Positions 34,746-43,685 of a stretch of 64,000 nt of DNA are shown here, piece after piece. Where the stretch lies: NCBI RefSeq assembly GCF_010233585.1, contig NZ_CP045997.1, positions 3,497,779 to 3,561,778 of the forward strand, in the 5' to 3' direction. The notes under the pieces were generated by a model, which made no database searches, was not told the DNA's origin, and worked only from the letters and a program-made list of their open reading frames with translations. Made by a program: the position numbers and the translations under genes. How positions within the stretch are numbered: position 1 is the first letter of the stretch; each line of letters starts with the position of its first letter. This DNA comes from Spirosoma endbachense. Lineage in GTDB: Bacteria; Bacteroidota; Bacteroidia; Cytophagales; Spirosomataceae.

Positions 34746-34965
34746 AAGTTATCCAGTGCTACGACAATGCGGGTTTTACCCTAAAAAATCTGACGTGTCA
34801 GTCACCGCGATAGATGGTTAATTGGCCCGCTTACAACTTAGTAGTAACTGATTTCTGAGGGTTAAATACGCTATCACTCGTTGAACTACGCACGAATTCT
34901 CTGAAGTTACGAACGCCGGATGCTAAAGTATTCCGCTTCAGGTAGGGATTCTGGATGTTGGTCGT
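34746..34965. other. Intergenic stretch upstream of ahcY
   Basis: No gene seen. I looked for SAH- or SAM-type riboswitch folds and found no conserved helices. The stretch is probably the distal promoter region of ahcY. Confidence 0.35.
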
Positions 34966-34973
34966 TATTTTTG
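34966..34973 (+). promoter_or_regulatory. Candidate -7 promoter box for ahcY
   Basis: TATTTTTG matches TAnnTTTG, with a second near-match, TATTTTG, overlapping downstream at 34974-34980. It lies 79 bases before the chosen ahcY start. No clear -33 element is visible. Confidence 0.35.
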
Positions 34974-35051
34974 TATTTTGCTAAGAATCCAAATCCGCGA
35001 AGGCTGTTTCTCACTATATCAGTACACGTTCTTCGTATTTCACTAAGCAGT

Positions 35052-36362
35052 ATGCAAACTTCCACATACGTTCCTTATAAAGTTAAGGACATCGCGCTGG
35101 CCGAGTGGGGCCGTAAAGAAATCAAATTGGCCGAAGCCGAAATGCCTGGCCTAATGGCCCTTCGCGCAGAGTTCGGTCCGTCGAAGCCCCTCACAGGTGC
35201 CCGTGTTGCCGGTTGTCTGCACATGACGATTCAAACAGCAGTATTGATCGAAACGCTGGTTGAACTGGGTGCCGATGTAACCTGGTCTTCCTGTAATATT
35301 TTCTCGACTCAGGATCACGCAGCAGCCGCAATCGCAGCCGCCGGTATCCCTGTGTATGCCTGGAAAGGTATGAACGAGGAAGAGTTCAACTGGTGTATCG
35401 AACAAACATTATTCTTCGGTGAAGATCGCCAGCCGCTCAACATGATCCTTGACGATGGTGGCGATCTGACCAACATGGTTTTTGATGTTTATCCTGAACT
35501 GATTGAGGGCATCAAAGGCTTGTCGGAAGAAACCACGACCGGTGTTCACCGCTTGTATGACCGGATGAAAAACGGGACGCTTCACCTGCCATCTATCAAC
35601 GTAAACGATTCCGTTACGAAGTCGAAATTCGACAATAAATACGGTTGCCGTGAGTCGCTGGTCGATGCGATTCGTCGGGCTACCGACCTTATGCTTGCCG
35701 GTAAAGTGGCGGTTGTAGCTGGCTACGGTGACGTAGGTAAAGGTTCAGCAGAGTCGTTACGTGGTGCTGGTTGCCGGGTTCTGGTCACTGAAATCGATCC
35801 AATCTGCGCGTTACAGGCTGCTATGGACGGCTACGAAGTCGTACCGATGGACGAAGCGGTATCTCGCGCCCAGCTTTTCGTAACCGCGACCGGTAACGTT
35901 CGTATTATTAAGGATCGGCATTTCAAGGCGATGAGAGACAAAGCGATTGTCTGCAACATCGGCCACTTCGATAACGAAATCGACATGGCATGGCTGAATG
36001 AAAACTACGGTCATACGAAAAGCCAGATCAAACCGCAGGTGGATATGTATGAAGTAGAAGGTAAAGAAATTATCGTTCTGGCAGAAGGCCGCCTGGTTAA
36101 CCTCGGCTGCGCTATGGGCCACCCCAGCTTCGTGATGTCGTGTTCATTCTCAAACCAGACACTGGCTCAGCTAGAGTTGTGGGCTAACTCCGAGAAGTAT
36201 GAGAACAAAGTTTATGTTCTACCCAAAAAACTTGATGAAAAAGTAGCCGCTTTACACCTGGCTCACGTCGGTGCGAGACTCGAACCACTAGAGCAGGAAC
36301 AGGCTGATTATATTGGTGTTACATTAGACGGGCCTTTCAAATCTGAAATGTACCGGTATTAA
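35052..36362 (+). CDS. ahcY: Adenosylhomocysteinase (S-adenosylhomocysteine hydrolase)
   Basis: A 436-residue NAD-dependent enzyme that splits S-adenosylhomocysteine into adenosine and homocysteine, keeping methylation reactions running. Signatures: [69 protein letters not shown], and the NAD-binding loop [19 protein letters not shown]. The C-terminus KSEMYRY carries the conserved Lys-x-x-x-Tyr-x-Tyr ending. I chose ATG 35052: the frame extends 44 codons upstream, but only from here does the sequence match the family and its normal length of about 430. It is followed by a strong terminator, so it is transcribed alone. Confidence 0.97.
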   Translation: MQTSTYVPYKVKDIALAEWGRKEIKLAEAEMPGLMALRAEFGPSKPLTGARVAGCLHMTIQTAVLIETLVELGADVTWSSCNIFSTQDHAAAAIAAAGIPVYAWKGMNEEEFNWCIEQTLFFGEDRQPLNMILDDGGDLTNMVFDVYPELIEGIKGLSEETTTGVHRLYDRMKNGTLHLPSINVNDSVTKSKFDNKYGCRESLVDAIRRATDLMLAGKVAVVAGYGDVGKGSAESLRGAGCRVLVTEIDPICALQAAMDGYEVVPMDEAVSRAQLFVTATGNVRIIKDRHFKAMRDKAIVCNIGHFDNEIDMAWLNENYGHTKSQIKPQVDMYEVEGKEIIVLAEGRLVNLGCAMGHPSFVMSCSFSNQTLAQLELWANSEKYENKVYVLPKKLDEKVAALHLAHVGARLEPLEQEQADYIGVTLDGPFKSEMYRY

Positions 36363-36432
36363 GTTAATAAAACGGGTTAAAAATAGGCTACTATTTACAC
36401 TTATTAGCTTATTTACATACTTACCCATTTGC

Positions 36433-36473
36433 CAAAAATGGCGCGACATCTGCAACGAGTCGCGCCATTTTTG
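36433..36473 (+). terminator. Rho-independent terminator of ahcY
   Basis: Perfect 15-pair stem, CAAAAATGGCGCGAC (36433-36447) with its complement (36459-36473), loop of 11 bases. A- and T-runs lie within the stem base, so it works for plus-strand RNA and possibly both. Confidence 0.85.
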
Positions 36474-36569
36474 CGTAAAATTTGTTAGTATTGAAACAAG
36501 GAATAGCTTGACTATCTTATCATAAGGCTCTTGTTATTACTTTTATGTCCCAGCGTTGCTCTATTGCCT

Positions 36570-37715
36570 ATGAACCGTCTGCTCTACGTGCTACTTCTGT
36601 CCCCCTTGCTCGTTTCGGCGCAGGCGACGATTGACACGCTACACTGGAGCGCGACCCGACGATTACAGCTTTCTGACTTCCGTTCCCCGACACAACCGGG
36701 TCTGGGTGGTTCAGAATTTTATTATCAGCTCGGCTATGAGGTACGCCCAACATCACTCTGGAGCGAACCCGCCGTTGATGCCTACTGCCTGATGTTTCGG
36801 AACCTGTCGTGGGTTTCGGAAACGGCCAAAAATGAGCGTACACTGGCCTATAATCAGGTGCTGTTTGATCTGGTCGAAGTACATGCCCGGCAGATGAAGG
36901 CAAAACTGATTTCGCTGCGGGCCGATCGGCATTTTAAACAAAAGGCCAAACAAATCGAATACCTGACCAATTCGGAACTGGGCTCCGAAGTCAACCGCTT
37001 CAGGGGCGAAACCGGCGGGGGCGACGATCTGGAAGCCTTGCAACGCTGGCAACGTCAGGTTGTACAGCGACTCTATGATACGCCCGATCTGGTAACAACA
37101 TTCCATTCGTCGAAAGTCGGCTTTGGCGTTTTCTTTGGTGTAAGCGGGGCCTTACCAACCGGCCCGCTGGCAGAAACAATCACTCCACCCGCTGGCCTGG
37201 CAATGGGTCTGGATATTGCCTTTCGGCGCACGATACTGCTGCTCCATCCGACCCAGTATAATTCGAAGCTGACCCAGGGATTTATGCACCAGAATCAGTC
37301 GTGGGAAGAGGGTATGCGTGTTCGGCCGTCCTTACTTGAAGTAGGCATCGGGCGTGTTGTGTATGATTCACCTCGTAGTCGGTTAATTCCGTATGTTGGT
37401 TATCGCCTGCTCGATCTATCGCCCCGCGACCGCAACGATGAGCGGTATAAGGGCTATTCGCTGACAAATCATGCCCCCACTGCAGGTCTTATTTTCGATT
37501 TTAAATTAGGCGATAATACCCAGAAACCCGATCGATCGGAAGATAGCTTCTGGTTCATACGGACCAAACTTTCCGTCAGTCCGGTTCAGGCGACAGCTCC
37601 ATTTTCGGGCGGGTTGATCAATCTGCAAATCGGGCTGGGTGGTTTTGGCCGAATCCGTAAAGTCAGTTATAAGCCCGAACGGACCGCTATTCCGCTGCCA
37701 GGTAGTATACTTTAG
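36570..37715 (+). CDS. Exported protein of unknown function, possible outer-membrane barrel end
   Basis: A 381-residue protein with signal peptide MNRLLYVLLLSPLLVSAQ; the ATG at 36570 is chosen because the 13 codons before it would spoil the signal. The N-terminal half begins TLHWSATRRLQLSDFRSP, which faintly resembles the opening of exported DUF922 peptidase-like proteins, and has a helical segment rich in Lys and Gln. No HExxH is visible. The C-terminal half alternates Gly and aromatic residues (KVGFGVFFGVSGALPTGPLA, LIPYVGYRLLDLS, INLQIGLGGFGRIRKVSYKP), the pattern of outer-membrane strands. It runs 37 bases ahead of the M1 peptidase gene in the same direction, probably co-transcribed. Confidence 0.75.
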   Translation: MNRLLYVLLLSPLLVSAQATIDTLHWSATRRLQLSDFRSPTQPGLGGSEFYYQLGYEVRPTSLWSEPAVDAYCLMFRNLSWVSETAKNERTLAYNQVLFDLVEVHARQMKAKLISLRADRHFKQKAKQIEYLTNSELGSEVNRFRGETGGGDDLEALQRWQRQVVQRLYDTPDLVTTFHSSKVGFGVFFGVSGALPTGPLAETITPPAGLAMGLDIAFRRTILLLHPTQYNSKLTQGFMHQNQSWEEGMRVRPSLLEVGIGRVVYDSPRSRLIPYVGYRLLDLSPRDRNDERYKGYSLTNHAPTAGLIFDFKLGDNTQKPDRSEDSFWFIRTKLSVSPVQATAPFSGGLINLQIGLGGFGRIRKVSYKPERTAIPLPGSIL

Positions 37716-37752
37716 TCTGTATTTTTCGCTAATTCTACGTCGGTACGTACTT

Positions 37753-39417
37753 ATGAATCGATCTCGAAAAGCTGTTTTAAGACTGCTCTTCAGCTTATTC
37801 ACCTTGTCGGGAATGGCTAAGGAAGCGACTGTCTCTCCGCAGCCATTTAGTCATGCCGACTCTCTACGCGGGAGCCTTCGTCCGGAGCGAACCTGCTACG
37901 ATGTAACATTCTACGACCTGAGCTTGAGCGTCGATCCAACGACAAAACGCATTACGGGAACAAATACCATTCGTTACAAAGCCGTTCGCTCTTTCCGGCG
38001 AATGCAGATTGACCTCTTCGCGAATATGGCGATAAAGTCCATTCAGCAAAACGGGAAATCACTCGCCTACACCCGCGATGGAAACGCAATTTTTATTACC
38101 ACGAACGATACACAACCCGCCGGACAAATTCGGGAACTGACCATTACATACTCAGGCAGTCCGAAGATTGCCCTAAACCCGCCCTGGGGTGGCGGATTTG
38201 TCTGGCGCACCGATACGACAACCGCTAAAAGTCCGGATTGGATAACCGTTGCCTGCGAAGGAACCGGAGCCAGCTTGTGGTGGCCCAACAAGGACCATCT
38301 CTCCGATGAGCCCGATTCCATGCGGATTCGCTGCCGGGTTCCGGCCGGATTGACCTGCGTTTCAAATGGAAAGCTAATCAGTCAGCAACCGACTCAGGAT
38401 GGCCATCAAACTGAATGGACCTGGTTCGTGCATTACCCCATTAACAACTATAACGTTACGCTCAACATCACCGATTACGCCCATATTGCCGATACGTATA
38501 CCGCCCGCGACGGACAGAAACTAGCGTTGGATTACTACGTATTGCCGGGTAATGTTCAGAAAGCCAAAATTCATTTCGAGCAAGTGAAAACAATGCTCGG
38601 CTGCTTCGAAAAATATTTCGGGAAATATCCTTTCTGGCGCGACGGGTATAAACTCGTCGAAACACCGTATTGGGGCATGGAACACCAGAGCGCCATTGCT
38701 TACGGCAATCATTATTACAACAATCCATTTGGCTTCGATTTCATCATCATCCACGAAAGCGGGCACGAGTACTTTGGCAATAGCCTGAGTTGCGCCGACC
38801 ATGCTGAAATGTGGATTCACGAAGCGTTTACAACCTACGCAGAAGCTTTGTTTGTTGAGTATACACAAGGCAAAACAGAGGCCGTTGACTACCTGAATAC
38901 CCAGCGAAAACTGATCCGGAATAAATTTCCCATGCTGGGTCCACTGGGTGTCAATTACGATCAGGAAGATACCGACATTTACTTCAAAGGAACGTGGATG
39001 CTTCACACGATCCGGAATGCGGTAGGTGACGACGCAAAATGGTTCGCAGCCCTCAAAGCGCTGACGACGGAAAAGCGATTATCGATCGTTTACACGGATG
39101 AAATCGTTGATTTCCTGAGCAAAAAAACAGAAGTCGATCTAAAACCGCTGTTTAATCAATACCTCCGCCATCCCAATCTGCCTTCGCTGGAGTATAAGAT
39201 CAATGCGAAAAATACCAGCGAACTGATACTGAGCTACCGGTGGGTGGCCGACGCTGATGGCTTTAATCTGCCGGTAACGGTTCGGGTTGGGCAGGGTAAA
39301 TGGCAAACAATTCGCCCTACCAGCGACTGGAAAACGACTACCGTCAACACAACCGGTACGGTGGCAATCAATGTGGACAATGGCCTGTTCACGACACGGT
39401 CAGTAACGGTGGAATAA
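37753..39417 (+). CDS. Exported M1-family metallopeptidase
   Basis: A 554-residue gluzincin aminopeptidase-like protein. ATG 37753 is chosen because it begins a signal peptide (MNRSRKAVLRLLFSLFTLSG) and avoids overlap with the gene before. The zinc site is HESGHEYFGNS with His334, Glu335 and His338, followed after 18 residues by the third ligand Glu357 (MWIHEAFTTYAE). The substrate-recognition motif reads GMEHQSAIAYG rather than the classical GAMEN, a variant common in Bacteroidota M1 proteins. The N-terminal saddle domain starts YDVTFYDLSLSVDP. Likely role: periplasmic or surface trimming of peptides for nutrition. Probably in one transcript with the unknown gene before it. Confidence 0.94.
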   Translation: MNRSRKAVLRLLFSLFTLSGMAKEATVSPQPFSHADSLRGSLRPERTCYDVTFYDLSLSVDPTTKRITGTNTIRYKAVRSFRRMQIDLFANMAIKSIQQNGKSLAYTRDGNAIFITTNDTQPAGQIRELTITYSGSPKIALNPPWGGGFVWRTDTTTAKSPDWITVACEGTGASLWWPNKDHLSDEPDSMRIRCRVPAGLTCVSNGKLISQQPTQDGHQTEWTWFVHYPINNYNVTLNITDYAHIADTYTARDGQKLALDYYVLPGNVQKAKIHFEQVKTMLGCFEKYFGKYPFWRDGYKLVETPYWGMEHQSAIAYGNHYYNNPFGFDFIIIHESGHEYFGNSLSCADHAEMWIHEAFTTYAEALFVEYTQGKTEAVDYLNTQRKLIRNKFPMLGPLGVNYDQEDTDIYFKGTWMLHTIRNAVGDDAKWFAALKALTTEKRLSIVYTDEIVDFLSKKTEVDLKPLFNQYLRHPNLPSLEYKINAKNTSELILSYRWVADADGFNLPVTVRVGQGKWQTIRPTSDWKTTTVNTTGTVAINVDNGLFTTRSVTVE

Positions 39418-39527
39418 AGCCAGTAACCGCGTCAGAGCTCACTAATGATGGCCTGTATTACCCCAAAGGCCGGGGTTTCTAACCATTTATTAACACACGA
39501 TTGCCAAGACTTTCCGAACTTGCACTT

Positions 39528-40274
39528 ATGATGAAGAAACACCTACTGTTACTGGCCTTTGTTGGTCTATCGGCCTGTAACCCTGGCGGCTATCACCTCA
39601 CCAACCGAACGGCCAACCGCATAGGCGTAGACTCTGTTGCGGCCCCGGCAGATAGCAGCATTGCCAACTTCCTGAAACCCTACCGGCAGGGCCTCGACAA
39701 AGCCATGAACGAGGTGCTGGCCCGATCAACCGGGCGTATCGAAAAAGGGCAACCCGACGGTCCACTCAACGACCTGCTAACCGATGCACTGCTGAAACAG
39801 TCAAGCCAACGATATGGCAAGCCAATTGACTGCTCCCATCTCAATTTCGGCGGCATTCGCAATAACCTGCCTGAGGGCAACATCACGACTGGCTCAGTTT
39901 TTGAGGTTATGCCCTTTGATAATCAGCTTGTTGTTCTTACGCTTAAGGGCGATATGCTGCAACAGATGCTGAACCATTTTGCCGTTGGCAATAAATTGGT
40001 TGTGGGTGGTTTGCGGGCTAAAATTCACAATGGACAGGCCACTTCGGTAACATTCAACAACGGTCGAACACTTCAACCCAACGAGACCTATACCGTAGCC
40101 ATGAGTGACTATGTGGCCGACGGGGGCGATGATGCTGGTTTCCTCAAGAATCCGGTCAAGCGCGAAAACATTAGCTATTTAATCCGTGATGCCCTGATCG
40201 ACTATTTCCGCAATCAGGGCAAAACCGGTCAACCTATCAATCCTGTTTCTGATGGACGCATTAGCCTCGAATAG
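39528..40274 (+). CDS. Stand-alone 5'-nucleotidase C-terminal domain lipoprotein
   Basis: A 248-residue lipoprotein (MMKKHLLLLAFVGLSAC, Cys17) carrying only the nucleotide-recognition half of a UshA-type 5'-nucleotidase. Marks are GPLNDLLTDALLKQ, CSHLNFGGIRNNLPEGNITT, VFEVMPFDNQLVVLTLKG and YTVAMSDYVADGGDDAGFL. The catalytic metallophosphatase half is encoded by the next gene, which starts 23 bases before this one stops, in another frame. The two halves are thus separate proteins in reversed order compared with UshA. ATG 39528 gives a proper lipoprotein signal; the TTG at 39501 would not. Together they should release phosphate and nucleosides from extracellular nucleotides. Confidence 0.93.
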   Translation: MMKKHLLLLAFVGLSACNPGGYHLTNRTANRIGVDSVAAPADSSIANFLKPYRQGLDKAMNEVLARSTGRIEKGQPDGPLNDLLTDALLKQSSQRYGKPIDCSHLNFGGIRNNLPEGNITTGSVFEVMPFDNQLVVLTLKGDMLQQMLNHFAVGNKLVVGGLRAKIHNGQATSVTFNNGRTLQPNETYTVAMSDYVADGGDDAGFLKNPVKRENISYLIRDALIDYFRNQGKTGQPINPVSDGRISLE

Positions 40275-41175
40275 ACGTCAGTTTTTGAAATTACTGGGCA
40301 CAGCCGCCGTTGTCGGTTCGGTTGCTCCGAATGTGCTGGCAATGAGTAAAGCCAAAACGACATCACTCACCATCCTCCATACGAATGATGTACATAGTCG
40401 GCTCGACCCATTCCCGATGGATGGCAGCCGCAATGCGGGTAAAGGTGGTGTTGCTCGCCGGGCTACCCTGATCAGGCAAATCAGGCAGGAGCAAAAAAAT
40501 GTGCTGCTGTTCGATGCAGGTGATGTATTTCAGGGAACTCCCTACTTCAATCTGTATAAAGGCGAACCGGAAGTGCTGGCCATGAACAAGCTCGGTTATG
40601 ATGCCGGAACGATTGGAAACCACGACTTCGACGGTGGTATTGACAACATGGTTACGCAGTTTGGTAAAGCCAGCTTTCCCCTGTTAATCGCCAATTACGA
40701 CTTCAAGAATACGGTGATGGATGGCCGTTCGATGCCGTATAAAATCTTTGACAAGGAAGGAGTTCGGGTCGGTGTTTTCGGACTGGGTATTCAGCCCGAA
40801 GGGCTCATTCCGAAAAATGCCTATAAAGAAACCAAATACCTCGATCCGATCGAAATTGGTAATGACATAGCAGCCCAGCTTCGTTCAGACAAGAAATGCG
40901 ATTACGTGATCTGTCTGTCTCATCTGGGTTTTAAATACAATGAACCGACCGTTTCGGATAACGTTCTGGCGGCTAAAACCCGCAACATCGATCTCATCAT
41001 CGGCGGTCATACGCACACCTTTCTCGATGCGCCAGTAGCCGTCAATAATCCGGATGGACAACCCGTATGGATCAATCAGGTTGGGTTTGCAGGTATCAAT
41101 CTGGGACGGCTCGATCTGGCATTTGAGCAGGGCAAGGCCGTTTCCAGTACCGGAAAGTCTGTTGAAGTAAAGTAA
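40252..41175 (+). CDS. Stand-alone 5'-nucleotidase metallophosphatase domain, Tat-exported
   Basis: A 307-residue calcineurin-like phosphatase domain, the catalytic half of a UshA-type 5'-nucleotidase. Metal-site motifs: ILHTNDVHSRLDP, DAGDVFQGTPYF, GTIGNHDFDGG, ICLSHLGFKYNE and IIGGHTHTFL. The N-terminus NRRQFLKLLGTAAVVG is a twin-arginine signal, whereas its partner uses the Sec/lipoprotein route, so this half may fold with metal in the cytoplasm before export. The start overlaps the end of the C-terminal-domain gene by 23 bases, indicating translational coupling and a working pair. Split versions are known in Bacteroidota. Confidence 0.94.
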   Translation: MDALASNRRQFLKLLGTAAVVGSVAPNVLAMSKAKTTSLTILHTNDVHSRLDPFPMDGSRNAGKGGVARRATLIRQIRQEQKNVLLFDAGDVFQGTPYFNLYKGEPEVLAMNKLGYDAGTIGNHDFDGGIDNMVTQFGKASFPLLIANYDFKNTVMDGRSMPYKIFDKEGVRVGVFGLGIQPEGLIPKNAYKETKYLDPIEIGNDIAAQLRSDKKCDYVICLSHLGFKYNEPTVSDNVLAAKTRNIDLIIGGHTHTFLDAPVAVNNPDGQPVWINQVGFAGINLGRLDLAFEQGKAVSSTGKSVEVK

Positions 41176-41196
41176 AGTTCGTACCTTTGCTTATCT

Positions 41197-41313
41197 AAAG
41201 AGTGAACAAGTGAAAGCATAAAACGTGATGGCTCGGCATACCGGCTGACGCTTCTCTTTCACTCTTTCGTTTGTTCACTCTTTGCATTTTCACTCTTTCG
41301 CTCTTTCACCCCT
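41197..41313. repeat. Pyrimidine-rich short-word repeats with inverted copy before purQ
   Basis: AAAGAGTGAACAA (41197-41209) is exactly complementary to TTGTTCACTCTTT (41271-41283). Between 41252 and 41311 the plus strand repeats CTCTTTCAC, CACTCTTTCG and CTCTTTCACC. The purQ ATG follows within three bases. This could be a leader hairpin or a slippage-born simple repeat. Confidence 0.6.
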
Positions 41314-42000
41314 ATGAAATTTGGCGTTGTTGTTTTTCCCGGCTCTAACTGCGATCAGGACGCCGTCGATACGCTGGAACTAATGGACCAGGAGGTCGTT
41401 AAACTCTGGCACAAAGACCACGACCTGCAAGGTTGCGATTTTATAATCCTTCCGGGCGGCTTTTCATACGGCGACTACCTACGTACGGGCGCAGTGGCCC
41501 GGTTTTCGCCAATCATGAACGAAGTCATTGCCCATGCAAACCGGGGAGGCTATCTGATGGGTATCTGCAATGGTTTCCAGATTCTGGCCGAAGCCCGGCT
41601 CGTTCCGGGTGTGCTGTTGCGGAACTCCAATCAGCAGTACGTCTGCAAAAACGTTTACCTGACTCCTCAATCGCCCGATGCACTCTTAACAGTAGGGCTC
41701 GATCGTCCGGCTTATAAGATTCCAATGGCCCACGGCGAAGGACGCTATTTTGCCGATGCCGATACGCTCAAAGCCCTGAATGACAATGGGCAGGTTCTCT
41801 TCCGTTACTGCGACGAAACGGGTGCAATCGTCGAATCGGCCAATCCGAACGGTAGTCTGGAAAATATTGCGGGGGTTACCAATAAAGGCAAAAACGTATT
41901 TGGCATGATGCCCCACCCCGAACGTGCGGCTGATCCTCTGCTCGGCAATACGGATGGGCGACTGATTCTCGACCAAATACTGAAAGCGGTTTTGGTTTAA
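41314..42000 (+). CDS. purQ: Phosphoribosylformylglycinamidine synthase, glutaminase subunit
   Basis: A 228-residue class I glutamine amidotransferase subunit of FGAM synthase, feeding ammonia into the fourth step of purine synthesis. Motifs: GVVVFPGSNCDQDAVDTLEL, LPGGFSYGDYLRTGAVARFS, the nucleophile elbow MGICNGFQIL with Cys85, and MPHPERAADPLLG with the His-Glu of the triad. KIPMAHGEGRYF is diagnostic for PurQ over other amidotransferases. Length is normal for the small separate subunit that works with PurL and PurS; those are not in this window. Repeats lie directly before it and a long hairpin follows. Confidence 0.97.
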   Translation: MKFGVVVFPGSNCDQDAVDTLELMDQEVVKLWHKDHDLQGCDFIILPGGFSYGDYLRTGAVARFSPIMNEVIAHANRGGYLMGICNGFQILAEARLVPGVLLRNSNQQYVCKNVYLTPQSPDALLTVGLDRPAYKIPMAHGEGRYFADADTLKALNDNGQVLFRYCDETGAIVESANPNGSLENIAGVTNKGKNVFGMMPHPERAADPLLGNTDGRLILDQILKAVLV

Positions 42001-42011
42001 TCACTAATCCA

Positions 42012-42076
42012 TAAAGGCAAATGAGTGATTAGAAATCTGGTTGTTAGCCAGTTATCTAATCACTCATTTGCCTTTA
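42012..42076. terminator. Long hairpin between purQ and the Old Yellow Enzyme gene
   Basis: Arms 42012-42033 and 42055-42076 are perfect 22-base inverted repeats (TAAAGGCAAATGAGTGATTA... and complement). The loop contains a further CTGG/CCAG pairing. It begins 12 bases after purQ and ends 17 before the convergent stop, so it can terminate both. Confidence 0.75.
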
Positions 42077-42092
42077 CGAACGAATCAACTTA

Positions 42093-43187
42093 CTATCCAT
42101 TCACCTCTACCAGAACAGGGTAATCGGTATAGCCTTTTTCGCCGGTTGTATAGAATGTTGAATAATCGAGCTCATTTAATTCAGCACCGCTTTGCAGGCG
42201 TTCAACAAAATCAGGATTAGCGATCAAGGGCCGCCCAAAAGCGATCAGATCACCAGGCCCATTCGTCAGATCATCTTCAGCCCGTTGTGCATCATAACCA
42301 CCACTCAGGATCAGTGCCCCTTTGTAGGCGTCACGAATTGCGTTGACAACTGAATCGGGGATAACAGGCCCTCCCATCGACGAATGATTGACAAGGTGGA
42401 TATAGACCAGGCCTAACTCATTCAATTTTTGAGCGATGTATTCATAGGTTTGATCGACATCGGCATAGGGTTTAATGTCGTTGAAGATATTATAAGGCGA
42501 CAAACGAACGCCCACTTTATCGAACCCGATTGCGTGTCCGGCAGCTTCGGCAATTTCGAGTAGAAAACGACTGCGGTTTTCGCTGCTGCCACCGTATTCG
42601 TCAGTACGCTGGTTAGTATCGGGGCTGATAAACTGTTCGATCAGGTAGCCATTCGCTCCGTGTAGTTCCACGCCGTCGAAACCTGCTTCAATAGCGTTTT
42701 CAGAGGCTGTTACAAACTCCTGAATAGTCTGTTTAACTTCGTCGGTGGTTAGGGCACGAGGGGTTGGATGCGCCAGCATACCTGCTTCATCGGTGTAGAT
42801 TTCGCCAGCCGCGGCCACCGCCGACGGGGCTATAACTTCAGCATTTTCGGCCAGGTGATTCGGATGCCCGATACGGCCAGTGTGCATCAGCTGAGCAAAA
42901 ATTTTACTTCCTTTCGCATGAACAGCCTCTGTTATCTTTTTCCAGGCCTCGACCTGCGCTGCGCTATAAATACTCGGCATTCGGGCATATCCTTCACCAT
43001 TGGGCGATGGGCCAACGCCCTCTGTAATAATTAGCCCAACCGATGCCCGCTGAGCGTAATACGTTGCCATAATGTCGGTTGGCAAGTGATTGGCCGTTGC
43101 CCGGTTCCGGGTCATAGGAGCCATTACGACATGGTTCTGGAGAGTCAGGTTGCCAAGTTTAGTTTCAGAGAAAAGCTTTTGTACCAT
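42093..43187 (-). CDS. Old Yellow Enzyme family ene-reductase (NemA-like)
   Basis: A 364-residue FMN-dependent oxidoreductase that uses NAD(P)H to reduce activated C=C bonds of enals, enones, maleimides or nitro-compounds. Signatures: VVMAPMTRNRATAN, FAQLMHTGRIGHPN, DGVELHGANGYLIEQFISPD with the substrate-binding His and Asn, NQRTDEYGGSSENRSRFLLE, and LIAFGRPLIANPDFVERL. It matches the NemA/GTN-reductase branch in length. The ArsR regulator gene is 96 bases upstream in the same direction, and the pair may form a detoxification unit like nemRA, though with a different regulator family. Physiological substrate unknown. Confidence 0.95.
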   Translation of the reverse strand: MVQKLFSETKLGNLTLQNHVVMAPMTRNRATANHLPTDIMATYYAQRASVGLIITEGVGPSPNGEGYARMPSIYSAAQVEAWKKITEAVHAKGSKIFAQLMHTGRIGHPNHLAENAEVIAPSAVAAAGEIYTDEAGMLAHPTPRALTTDEVKQTIQEFVTASENAIEAGFDGVELHGANGYLIEQFISPDTNQRTDEYGGSSENRSRFLLEIAEAAGHAIGFDKVGVRLSPYNIFNDIKPYADVDQTYEYIAQKLNELGLVYIHLVNHSSMGGPVIPDSVVNAIRDAYKGALILSGGYDAQRAEDDLTNGPGDLIAFGRPLIANPDFVERLQSGAELNELDYSTFYTTGEKGYTDYPVLVEVNG

Positions 43188-43283
43188 AATTTATTAGCCG
43201 TAGTGAAACGGTTTTTAAGGTTTGTTTCCTGCATGGAACACAATCAAATATTTAAAAGTTTGAATGTATTGAAATAAAAAAAC

Positions 43284-43622
43284 TCAGGTGAGCTTTTCGA
43301 TGAAGCCCGATAACTGCTGAAGCGATTCTTTATTTAAGGTCAAATGTAGGTTTCTACCTTCTTTTTGCGCATTAACCAATCCACTGTCTGTCAGCAGCTT
43401 AACATGGTGGGATACACAAGGTTGCGATAATCCGGTTAGTTCCTGAATGTCGGAAGATGTCATGCTTCCTTTGTTAGACAGTTCCAATAAAATTGCCAGT
43501 CGGTATTTATCCGAAATAGCACCCGTAGCTTTTTCAACAAAACGATTCTCCATTGCGATGCGGCTTAACTCCGCTTTTCTGAACAAATCTAACAAAATCT
43601 GCGCCAACAAGGTGCCCAACAA
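43284..43622 (-). CDS. ArsR-family winged-helix regulator
   Basis: A regulator of up to 112 residues with an ArsR/SmtB-type winged helix: AISDKYRLAILLELSNKGSM, then TSSDIQELTGLSQPCVSHHV with the recognition helix, then KLLTDSGLVNAQKEGRNLHL. There is one Cys in the recognition helix (SQPCVSHH); classical metal-binding ELCVCDL is not present, so it may sense a thiol-reactive or organic compound. Start is uncertain: TTG 43622 or another TTG nearby seems needed because LLDLFRKAELSRIA before ATG 43553 looks like true coding. Placed upstream of the ene-reductase, which it probably controls. It diverges from the CotH gene 63 bases away. Confidence 0.87.
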   Translation of the reverse strand: MLGTLLAQILLDLFRKAELSRIAMENRFVEKATGAISDKYRLAILLELSNKGSMTSSDIQELTGLSQPCVSHHVKLLTDSGLVNAQKEGRNLHLTLNKESLQQLSGFIEKLT

Positions 43623-43685
43623 ATTCGCCCAAAAATATTTATATTTTTACATAAAAAAATTAAACACGAGGTAATTTTACCAGCT

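Noticed and set aside
34746-35051. Possible SAH or SAM riboswitch before ahcY
   Set aside because: No conserved helices or pseudoknot pattern could be matched by eye; ahcY alone does not justify the call.
36753-37106. 117-codon minus-strand frame inside the unknown exported protein gene
   Set aside because: Antisense to a frame with a good signal peptide and tight spacing to the next gene; no independent support.
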